A DNA stretch of 6,430 nt from JAZQUM01 sp045631305 (GTDB taxonomy: Bacteria; Bacillota; Clostridia; Oscillospirales; Oscillospiraceae). Numbering within the stretch: the stretch's first letter is position 1; the number at the start of each line of letters is the position of its first letter. The notes beneath the pieces were generated by a model, which was given only the letters and a program-made list of their open reading frames with translations, made no database searches and was not told where the DNA came from. Made by a program: the position numbers and the translations under genes. The DNA is taken from assembly GCA_045631305.1 (NCBI GenBank), contig JAZQUM010000030.1, positions 1 through 6,430 of the forward strand, given 5' to 3'. Shown here piece after piece: positions 1 through 5,045 of the stretch.

Positions 1-360
1 AAGGCCATCCGCGAAGCAGAAGCTTATCCCGGTCCCTCTCTCATCATCGCATACTGCCCCTGCATCGAGCACGGCATGAAATGCGGCATGGGTCTGAGCC
101 AGCTGGAACAGAAGAAGGCTGTGGAAAGCGGCTACTGGCACCTCTATCGCTTCGATCCTCAGCGCAAGGAAAGAGGGGAGAACCCCTTCACTCTGGATTC
201 CAAGGAACCCACCGGCGACTTCAAGGAATTCCTCATGGGTCAGAACCGTTACGCTTCTTTGAAGCTTTCCTTCCCCGAAAAGGCAGACGCTCTTTACGAA
301 AAGGCTGCCCGCGACGCAAAGGAACGCCTTGCAGGCTATCAGCGCCTCACCAAGGATTAA
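1..360 (+). CDS. nifJ: Pyruvate:ferredoxin (flavodoxin) oxidoreductase, C-terminal end (partial, 5' end outside window)
   Basis: The reading frame is open from base 1 to the TAA at 358-360, giving the last 119 residues of a protein normally near 1,170 residues. The enzyme decarboxylates pyruvate to acetyl-CoA and CO2 in the cytoplasm and passes electrons through three [4Fe-4S] clusters to ferredoxin or flavodoxin. The visible part is the end of the thiamine-diphosphate domain. It shows the segment GPSLIIAYCPCIEHGM (residues 11-26), in which Cys21 aligns with the last cysteine ligand of the cluster nearest the thiamine cofactor in the Desulfovibrio africanus enzyme. It continues with the family-typical SGYWHLYRFDP, NPFTLDSKEP and EFLMGQNRYA. 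The C-terminus stops soon after the last helix, without the long extension of the D. africanus enzyme. An internal ATG at 76 is not a real start, because the homology runs through it to base 1. The gene ends 23 bases before a strong hairpin terminator. The family call is very secure. Confidence 0.95.
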   Translation, partial: KAIREAEAYPGPSLIIAYCPCIEHGMKCGMGLSQLEQKKAVESGYWHLYRFDPQRKERGENPFTLDSKEPTGDFKEFLMGQNRYASLKLSFPEKADALYEKAARDAKERLAGYQRLTKD

Positions 361-383
361 GGCTAAAAGGTTACAAAATAACA

Positions 384-421
384 AAAAAACACGGTAATGC
401 ACTTGCATTACCGTGTTTTTT
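384..421. terminator. Bidirectional rho-independent terminator
   Basis: This is a perfect 17-bp inverted repeat: 384-400 pairs with 405-421 around the loop ACTT. The outer six pairs are all A:T, so each strand carries a run of T after a stem core GCATTACCGTG. It lies between the stop of the pyruvate:ferredoxin oxidoreductase gene (358-360) and the stop of the convergent histidine-rich membrane protein gene (430). It can therefore end transcripts from both sides. Confidence 0.9.
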
Positions 422-429
422 ATTACAAA

Positions 430-906
430 TCAATGAAGGAAATAGCTGATACCCAACAGGATGTACAGCGGGCCAAAAGCATAAACCATAAACATTTCGC
501 TGTGGGGAACTTTATGGGAGAAACAGTCCGTCAGAAGGAGATATTCCATGACATAAGCTGCGGAACCGAAGAAATAGGCAACGCCCTTGGTAAGCTCATA
601 ACCGGGGTAGTGGAAGAGGGAAATGAGGAAGAGCACCAGCGCAACGCTCACCGCCACATTGCGGAAGAGCAGGAATACGTTGTCCGCTTTCTGGTGGTGA
701 CCTTCGGCAATGAGTTCTTCTTCCTGAAGACCTTCATAAACATCTTCCGCCGTTTCGCTCAGGTGATGGATGGCGTCAACCGCAACGTGTTCCACGATGT
801 GCTCAGCTTCGTGGAGGACATGACCCACTTCATGAAGGGCGTGACCCACTTCATGGATAATCTCGTCCAGATCGTGATGGTGGTGCTCATGGTGGTCTTT
901 GCTCAT
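430..906 (-). CDS. Histidine-rich small membrane protein, unrecognised family (158 aa)
   Basis: I do not recognise the family. From the chosen start the protein has 158 residues. Residues 1-48 are extremely rich in histidine: a cluster HHEHHHH at 5-11, then three heptads HEVGHAL, HEVGHVL and HEAEHIV at 18-38, then EHV and a HH pair at 47-48. Histidines at 18, 22, 25, 29, 32, 36 and 40 would lie along one side of a helix, with acidic residues beside them. Residues 50-72 are acidic and end in another HH. Three hydrophobic segments follow, at about 77-98, 108-126 and 138-157, and the protein ends almost directly after the last. There is no signal peptide or lipobox. Start choice: ATG at 906 has GAGGTGA five bases upstream. 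The longer form starting at 957 would begin upstream of the promoter's -10 box, so it is unlikely to be transcribed. Binding of zinc, nickel, cobalt or iron by the histidine region is inference only. The gene stands alone between two promoters and a shared terminator. Confidence 0.85.
   Translation of the reverse strand: MSKDHHEHHHHDLDEIIHEVGHALHEVGHVLHEAEHIVEHVAVDAIHHLSETAEDVYEGLQEEELIAEGHHQKADNVFLLFRNVAVSVALVLFLISLFHYPGYELTKGVAYFFGSAAYVMEYLLLTDCFSHKVPHSEMFMVYAFGPLYILLGISYFLH
821..855. repeat. Imperfect 21-bp tandem repeat encoding histidine heptads
   Basis: The 14-mer TGACCCACTTCATG occurs at 821-834 and again at 842-855, exactly 21 bases apart. It encodes, on the minus strand, successive seven-residue units of the histidine-rich protein (HEVGHAL, HEVGHVL). 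The near-identity at DNA level suggests recent duplication of one heptad unit. The third unit (HEAEHIV) is more diverged. Confidence 0.75.
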
Positions 907-910
907 CAAA

Positions 911-917
911 TCACCTC
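911..917 (-). promoter_or_regulatory. Ribosome binding site deciding the start of the histidine-rich protein
   Basis: Read on the minus strand this is GAGGTGA, four bases (TTTG) before the ATG at 906 when counted from the last A of the motif. It supports the 158-residue form over the in-frame start at 957. Confidence 0.75.
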
Positions 918-935
918 GCTTATCTCTTTTTTTAC

Positions 936-964
936 AGAATATCACGGATTTTTTCATTGGTCAA
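936..964 (-). promoter_or_regulatory. Sigma-70-type promoter for the histidine-rich membrane protein
   Basis: On the minus strand a -35 box TTGACC (964-959, five of six consensus bases) is followed by exactly 17 bases and a -10 box TATTCT (941-936, four of six). Transcription should start near 929-930, leaving a leader of about 23 bases that contains the GAGGTGA ribosome site. The promoter points away from the LysR promoter at 1012-1041, so the two genes are divergently transcribed. Confidence 0.7.
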
Positions 965-1011
965 TTTGAAATCATCTGCCAATTTTCATCATAAGAATTT
1001 TAAATTTCTGC

Positions 1012-1041
1012 TTGATTATCCGGTATCATTTGCGATAAAAT
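1012..1041 (+). promoter_or_regulatory. Sigma-70-type promoter for the LysR-nitrilase operon
   Basis: A -35-like TTGATT (1012-1017, four of six) lies 18 bases before a -10 box TAAAAT (1036-1041, five of six). The expected start is near 1048, giving a leader of about 47 bases before the LysR start codon. The -35 box is part of a TTGATTATC motif that recurs downstream, which makes autoregulation plausible. Confidence 0.6.
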
Positions 1042-1107
1042 CATCTTAAAAGACAAGCGCGGTCGATTATCAAATTTTATCAACGGAGGGAAGTATGGTT
1101 GATTATC
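1014..1107 (+). repeat. Three direct copies of GATTATC around the LysR promoter and start
   Basis: GATTATC occurs in the same orientation at 1014-1020, 1065-1071 and 1101-1107. The first and third are both TTGATTATC. The first overlaps the -35 box, the second lies in the leader, and the third is inside codons 2-5 of the regulator gene. An imperfect inverted partner, GATAAAATCA, lies at 1034-1043. LysR-type proteins usually bind several T-N11-A type half-sites at their own promoter, so these are candidate operator elements; binding itself is inferred. Confidence 0.4.
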
Positions 1108-1955
1108 GTATGGACACATTTTTGATCTTGTGTCAGTTGATGAATTACAGAAAAACCGCAGATGTTCTCGGCATTACCCAGCCCGCCGTGACACAGCAAA
1201 TACACTTTTTAGAGCGAGAATACGGCTGCAAGCTTTTTACTTATCAAAATTCACGGTTGCAAAAAACAGATGCCGCCGTTACATTGGAAAAATACGCCCG
1301 TGCCATGCGTCTCCAGGATCAGTATGTGCGGGAAAAACTGGGCAGCGGTGTGCGGGAACTGAAGATCGGCGCCACCAAAACCATCGGCGACTACGTTTTA
1401 AAAGAAGACATTTTCCGCTATCTGAAACAGGATGACCACGCGCTTTCCCTGGTGGTAGACAACACAGAGCATCTTTTAAGCATGCTGGATAAAAACGAGC
1501 TTGATTTTGCGGTGATCGAAGGATATTTTGATCGCTCTCAGTTTGACAGCAGGCTTTATCGCAAAGAGCCTTTCGTGGGAATTTGTCCTCCTGGCCATCC
1601 CTTTGCGGGAAAAGAGGTCACTTTAGAAGAGCTTTTTAAAGAAACCATCATCCACCGCGAGGCAGGCTCCGGCACCCGCGCCATTCTGGAGCAGAAGCTG
1701 CAGGGCTACAATGAGTCTTTGGACCGCTTCAAGCGGCAGATCTGCATTTCCAGCTTCCCGCTGATCCTTGACATGGTGAAAAACGGATTCGGCGTTTCCT
1801 TTGTGTACGAGGTGCTGGCAGACAGTGATCCCGGTGTGGCCAAGTTTACCATCGAAGGTGAGCCCATTATCCGCGAGTTTAACATCGTCTATCTGAAATA
1901 CGCGGATCTGCAGGAAAAGATCGATCTCTTTTTCCCGGAAAGGAGCGAGGCATGA
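1095..1955 (+). CDS. LysR-type transcriptional regulator
   Basis: This 286-residue protein has the usual length and order of a LysR-type regulator, a cytoplasmic DNA-binding protein acting as a dimer or tetramer. The N-terminal winged helix-turn-helix spans about residues 1-60, with the recognition-helix signature TQPAVTQQIHFLEREYG at 28-44, followed by a linker helix. The effector-binding domain runs from about 87 to 280. It includes LDFAVIEGYFD near 137-147, REAGSGTRAILEQ near 190-202, a segment often contacting the ligand, and MVKNGFGVSFVYE near 228-240. The start is supported by GGAGGG four bases upstream. The stop codon overlaps the start of the next gene as ATGA, so the regulator and the nitrilase-like enzyme are translationally coupled. 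That differs from the common LysR arrangement, in which the regulator is divergent from its target. The ligand cannot be deduced from the sequence. Confidence 0.93.
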   Translation: MVDYRMDTFLILCQLMNYRKTADVLGITQPAVTQQIHFLEREYGCKLFTYQNSRLQKTDAAVTLEKYARAMRLQDQYVREKLGSGVRELKIGATKTIGDYVLKEDIFRYLKQDDHALSLVVDNTEHLLSMLDKNELDFAVIEGYFDRSQFDSRLYRKEPFVGICPPGHPFAGKEVTLEELFKETIIHREAGSGTRAILEQKLQGYNESLDRFKRQICISSFPLILDMVKNGFGVSFVYEVLADSDPGVAKFTIEGEPIIREFNIVYLKYADLQEKIDLFFPERSEA

Positions 1956-2746
1956 TGAAACTTGGCCTTGTGCAGGCAGAATCCTTCCGTGATAGTGACA
2001 TGAACCTGAAAAACCTGCGCCGCTATGCAGAAGAAGCTGCAACAAAGGGCTGCGAAGCACTTTGCTTTCCCGAATGCTTTCTCACTTCTTACGCACCCGA
2101 CGCGGTAGAGGAACTGGCGCTATCAAAAGAGGACGGCCTTTTGAAAGAAATCTCCGCAGCAGCGGCTGCGTGCGCGCTTGATCTTTTGGTTGGCTTTATG
2201 GAGCGCGAAGAGGACGCTTTTTTCATCACTCACGGCCTTTTCCGAAAGGACGGCACCGTGGTGGAATGCTACCGCAAGACGCACCTGGGAGAAAAGGAAA
2301 AAACTGTTTTTAATCCGGGGGCTGAGCTGAAGGTTTTCTCTCTTACCAACGGCGTAAAGATCGGCATTTCCATCTGCGTGGAAAATCACTATCCCGAAAT
2401 CATCCAAACGCTTTCTCTCAAAGGTGCAGAGATGGTTTTTGCGCCCCATGCCGTGCCCCGCGTTTCCGGGGATCGGGAAAAGATCTGGAATAAGTTCATT
2501 CCCGCAAGAAGCTACGATAACCGCGTGTATATGGCTTGCTGCAACTTGTGGGACAGCGCGCGCTTTGGCGGCGGCTGCCTTGTGACAGACCCCAGAGGAG
2601 AAGTGACAGCGGCAGAATTCAAAGACGAGGCTGCGCTTCTGGTCTGCGAGGTAGATATGGATCTTACTGCGTCTTTTAAAGATGGCAGCACCAAGCGCTC
2701 CAAACATTATTATCCTGCATTGCGGCGCAAAGCGCTTTACGAATAA
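1952..2746 (+). CDS. Nitrilase-superfamily carbon-nitrogen hydrolase
   Basis: This 264-residue protein fits the single-domain nitrilase superfamily, cytoplasmic enzymes that cleave amide, carbamoyl or nitrile C-N bonds by way of a cysteine thioester. The Glu-Lys-Cys triad is visible: Glu41 in FPECFLTSY, Lys109 in YRKTHL, and Cys142 in ISICVENHYPE. The supporting glutamate of the family is probably Glu114 or Glu116, just after the lysine loop. The nucleophile motif reads C-V-E-N-H-Y-P-E, whereas many relatives have C-Y-D-x-x-F-P-E. The E-N-H variant may reflect a subfamily, but I cannot name the substrate. N-carbamoyl amino acid amidohydrolases and omega-amidases are possible relatives. The start ATG at 1952 overlaps the regulator's stop (ATGA), and an AGGAG at 1941-1945 serves it. 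A second in-frame ATG at 1955 is equally possible. The gene ends directly at a bidirectional terminator, so it is the last of a two-gene operon. Confidence 0.92.
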   Translation: MMKLGLVQAESFRDSDMNLKNLRRYAEEAATKGCEALCFPECFLTSYAPDAVEELALSKEDGLLKEISAAAAACALDLLVGFMEREEDAFFITHGLFRKDGTVVECYRKTHLGEKEKTVFNPGAELKVFSLTNGVKIGISICVENHYPEIIQTLSLKGAEMVFAPHAVPRVSGDREKIWNKFIPARSYDNRVYMACCNLWDSARFGGGCLVTDPRGEVTAAEFKDEAALLVCEVDMDLTASFKDGSTKRSKHYYPALRRKALYE

Positions 2747-2782
2747 AAAATATCCTCACGGATTTTCCGTGAGGATATTTTT
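2746..2782. terminator. Bidirectional rho-independent terminator between convergent operons
   Basis: Bases 2746-2761 pair perfectly with 2767-2782 around an ATTTT loop. The stem core is TATCCTCACGG, with five A:T pairs at the base that give a T-run on either strand. It separates the + strand LysR-nitrilase operon from the - strand transporter operon. The hairpin is so tightly placed that its two ends share bases with the stop codons of both converging genes (TAA at 2744-2746 and, on the minus strand, TAA at 2783-2781). Confidence 0.9.
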
Positions 2783-3302
2783 ATGCTTTTAAATCTGCAA
2801 GTTCGTCTTCCGTCAGAGGGCGGCCCAAAGAAAAGGCAGCAGCAACAGCCTGCTTTAAAATGCCCATTTCGCGCAAACGCAGCTTTTCCTCCCGCGCCCA
2901 ATCCAGAATCACTTCCGTGGCATCGGGAAGGGAAGATTCAATATGACGGCGCAGCACCGCAGCGGCTGCAGGACTTGCCCCGCCTGTGGAAATGGCAACT
3001 GTCAAATCGCCACGGCGAATCACCGCAGGGAAATAGAAGGTGCAAAGCTGCGGTTCATCCACCACGTTTACCAAAATACCGCGGCTGCGGCAAAGGCAGG
3101 CCCAAGTTTCGTTCCGCGGGTCGCCTCGTGCAATGACCACCAGCGCAGGAGCGAGGGCATCCAGCAGTTCTTCGGTGAGAACGCAGTGTCGCTGGACACA
3201 GCAGCCGAAAGATGTCAGAAGTTCCGCTTTTTGCTCCGCAACATCACCCACCAAAAGGGCAGTCTCTCCTGCAAGATCGATCATAAAAGGGAAGTGGCTC
3301 AT
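2781..3302 (-). CDS. Precorrin-2 dehydrogenase / sirohydrochlorin ferrochelatase-like protein (CysG N-terminal / Met8 type), short form
   Basis: This 173-residue protein resembles the enzymes that oxidise precorrin-2 to sirohydrochlorin with NAD+ and, in the bifunctional members, insert Fe2+ to give siroheme. Family marks are FPFMIDLAG at 4-12, a nucleotide-fold segment ALLVGDVAEQKAELL at 15-29, VNVVDEPQLCTFYFPA at 78-93, RRGDLTVAISTGG at 96-108 and ASP at 109-111. Asp82 matches the aspartate important for both activities in CysG and Met8. Family members usually read VVGGGxVAxRK where this one has LVGDVAEQK, so two glycines of the dinucleotide-binding loop seem to be missing in frame. At 173 residues it is also shorter than the usual 200 or so. 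Its start overlaps the ATPase stop (ATGA) and AAGGAG lies seven bases upstream, so it is coupled to the ABC transporter. It may be an active siroheme enzyme, a chelatase only, or one diverged to a new role. The family assignment is firm; the activity is uncertain. Confidence 0.87.
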   Translation of the reverse strand: MSHFPFMIDLAGETALLVGDVAEQKAELLTSFGCCVQRHCVLTEELLDALAPALVVIARGDPRNETWACLCRSRGILVNVVDEPQLCTFYFPAVIRRGDLTVAISTGGASPAAAAVLRRHIESSLPDATEVILDWAREEKLRLREMGILKQAVAAAFSLGRPLTEDELADLKA

Positions 3303-4066
3303 AGACTTTCTCCTTCCAGATAATAGCGCATACCACGCTGGGTCTCCACTCCCACAAGCTTCACACCGAAAACCTTTTCGATGCAGCCGGAAGCAAGAAC
3401 TTGGGCGGGTGTTCCGTCATAAACGAGACGGCCCTGGTCCATTACCACGATCTTATCGGCCGCGGTGAAGGCATGGGGCAGATCGTGAAGCACCATGATG
3501 GCAGTTTTGCCACGGGCTTTCAGATCTTCCACCTCCTGCATCAGGTGCAGCTGGTGGCGAATATCGAGATACGTAGTAGGCTCATCCATCAAAATGAGGG
3601 GCGTATCCTGTGCCAAAGCCATGGCGATATACACCTTCTGCCGCTGACCGCCGGAGAGGTTGGCAAGAGGAGTGTGGGCAAGGTGGGAAAGACCCATTTG
3701 CTCAATCGCAGCAGCTGCGGCAGCAATATCCTCTTTGCGGTAACGGCGGGGATAGGAAAGATAGGGGAATCTGCCGTGGAGCACCATGCGCTCTACCGTA
3801 ATATCGGGCACGGCGCGGGACTGAGAAAGATAGGCAACGCGGCGGGCCAGGTCTTTTCTGGGCAAAGCCAAAAGATCCTGCTCATCCATCATCACAGAGC
3901 CGCTTTTAGGCGTATGGATGCCGCAGAGGCACTTGAGAAGGGTAGATTTACCGCAGCCGTTGGGACCCAGAATCACGGTGAGTTTTTCCCGGGGAGCGGT
4001 GAAGCTGACAGAGTGAATGGCATCGCCGTCTTCATAGCCTGCGGTGAGATTTTCAATTTTAAGCAT
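3299..4066 (-). CDS. ABC transporter ATP-binding protein (FecE/BtuD type)
   Basis: This 255-residue protein is the ATPase that powers an iron-siderophore, heme or cobalamin type importer at the inner face of the cytoplasmic membrane. All nucleotide-binding motifs are intact: Walker A GPNGCGKST at 34-42, Q-loop Gln82 in YLSQS, signature LSGGQRQ at 137-143, Walker B LILMDEP at 157-163 with catalytic Glu162, D-loop YLD at 166-168, and the switch His194 in VLHD. GRFPYL near 98-103, after the Q-loop, is typical of the FecE/FhuC/BtuD branch. A frame extending upstream to 4171 exists, but the start at 4066 is preferred. AGGAGGT lies seven bases upstream, the protein begins with the usual MLKIENLTAGY, and the overlap with the permease gene is then only 8 nt. 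The gene is third in the operon and overlaps the following siroheme-branch gene by 4 nt. Confidence 0.93.
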   Translation of the reverse strand: MLKIENLTAGYEDGDAIHSVSFTAPREKLTVILGPNGCGKSTLLKCLCGIHTPKSGSVMMDEQDLLALPRKDLARRVAYLSQSRAVPDITVERMVLHGRFPYLSYPRRYRKEDIAAAAAAIEQMGLSHLAHTPLANLSGGQRQKVYIAMALAQDTPLILMDEPTTYLDIRHQLHLMQEVEDLKARGKTAIMVLHDLPHAFTAADKIVVMDQGRLVYDGTPAQVLASGCIEKVFGVKLVGVETQRGMRYYLEGESL

Positions 4067-5045
4067 GACCGTGACCTCCTCTCTTACGAAGCAGCAAAAA
4101 CAGGAAGAAGGGTCCGCCAATGAGGGAGAGAAGAATGCCCACATACAACTCGTAAGGCGCGAAGAGCACACGGGCTAACACATCGCACAAGGTGACAAAG
4201 CCTGCGCCTGCAAGAGCGGAAAGAGGCAGCAGGAAACGACTCTCCGTGCCGATAAGACGGCGGCAAAGGTGAGGGATCAAAAGACCCACAAATCCAAGAA
4301 GACCCGCAAAGCTGACAGCAGCACCGGCCATCAAAGCAGCCAGCAGCAAAAATACCGTGCGGATACGGCCCACATTCATGCCAAGGCTCTTGGCAGTATC
4401 TTCACCAAGGGAGAGCACATCCAGCTCATGCATCATGGTGAAGGCAAGCACCAAAGAGAGAATGATCAGCGCGCCTGCAGGGAGCAGGCGGGTATGGGAC
4501 ACGGCGGAAAAACCGCCTACACGAAATTCGCCCGAAAGCATGCCGGCTTCGGGAACCAAGGTAATCACAGCGTCGCTGAGAGCGCCCAGAATGGAGTTCA
4601 TGGCAACACCTGCCAGGATCACCGTGGTGCGGGAAGCGCCTGTAGCACGGGCAAGGCCCATTACCAGAAAGGCAGCAGCCAGCGCCCCGCCGAAAGCGGA
4701 GAGGCTGACGCTCCAGCCGCCCAAAGCGCCCATAGCGCAGCAGACCGTTACGGCAAAGCCTGCGCCTGCATTGACACCGATGATACCGGGGGAGGCCAGA
4801 TGGTTACCCAGAAGCCGCTGCAAAATGCAGCCGGAAACAGCGAGAGCCGCGCCTGCCAGAAGCGCTGCCAGCGTGCGGGGCAGACGGGCATAATAAAAGA
4901 TCACGCCGCCTTTTGGGCCTGCCAGAATGGTAGCCCAAAGCTCTGCAAGGGTCATGTCTGCTGCGCCGTACCGCAAACTCAGAAACGCAGCGGTAAGGGT
5001 AAAGAGAACAGCGAGAGTAAAAAGAAAAGATTTTCTTTTAAGCAT
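4059..5045 (-). CDS. FecCD/BtuC-family ABC transporter permease
   Basis: This 328-residue, very hydrophobic protein has the usual length of the permeases that form the membrane channel of iron-siderophore, heme and cobalamin importers. Two such subunits normally pair, each with about ten membrane helices. The family signatures are visible. RLPRTLAALLAGAALAVSG starts at residue 54, followed by a conserved loop with N-x-L-A-x-P-G-I-I-G-V-N at 81-92. Near the C-terminal third comes GLLGFVGLLIPHLCRRLIGT, the coupling region that contacts the ATPase, then LLPLSALAGAGFVTLCDVLAR. Only one permease gene is present, so the channel is probably a homodimer. The start overlaps the preceding binding-protein gene by 8 nt (ATGCTTAA), and the stop overlaps the ATPase gene by the same 8 nt. 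A GGAG lies ten bases upstream of the start, a weak site that suggests reliance on coupled translation. Confidence 0.93.
   Translation of the reverse strand: MLKRKSFLFTLAVLFTLTAAFLSLRYGAADMTLAELWATILAGPKGGVIFYYARLPRTLAALLAGAALAVSGCILQRLLGNHLASPGIIGVNAGAGFAVTVCCAMGALGGWSVSLSAFGGALAAAFLVMGLARATGASRTTVILAGVAMNSILGALSDAVITLVPEAGMLSGEFRVGGFSAVSHTRLLPAGALIILSLVLAFTMMHELDVLSLGEDTAKSLGMNVGRIRTVFLLLAALMAGAAVSFAGLLGFVGLLIPHLCRRLIGTESRFLLPLSALAGAGFVTLCDVLARVLFAPYELYVGILLSLIGGPFFLFLLLRKRGGHGHA
4074..4080 (-). promoter_or_regulatory. Ribosome binding site deciding the ATPase start
   Basis: On the minus strand this reads AGGAGGT, a near-perfect anti-16S match, seven bases before the ATG at 4066. It lies inside the last codons of the permease gene. 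It rules against the 35-residue upstream extension of the ATPase frame. Confidence 0.8.

Noticed and set aside
81..449. Second plus-strand frame overlapping the pyruvate:ferredoxin oxidoreductase end
   Set aside because: It is an out-of-frame reading of a highly conserved enzyme and runs through the terminator hairpin.
907..957. 17-codon N-terminal extension of the histidine-rich protein
   Set aside because: Its start lies upstream of the -10 box of the best promoter, so it would not be on the transcript. The internal ATG has a strong ribosome site.
397..969. Plus-strand open frame of 190 codons opposite the histidine-rich gene
   Set aside because: It starts inside the terminator stem and runs antisense to a gene with a good promoter, ribosome site and membrane segments. 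It has no ribosome site of its own and reads like complementary histidine/aspartate codons.
2123..2707. Minus-strand open frame of 194 codons opposite the nitrilase-like gene
   Set aside because: The plus-strand gene has its full catalytic triad. The antisense frame has no domain signal and no supporting start context.
3401..4123. Plus-strand open frame of 240 codons opposite the ATPase
   Set aside because: It is antisense to an ATPase with every motif intact, and shows no recognisable domain or ribosome site.
4067..4171. 35-codon N-terminal extension of the ATPase
   Set aside because: It would overlap the permease by 113 bases, lacks family similarity, and ignores the AGGAGGT site in front of the internal ATG.
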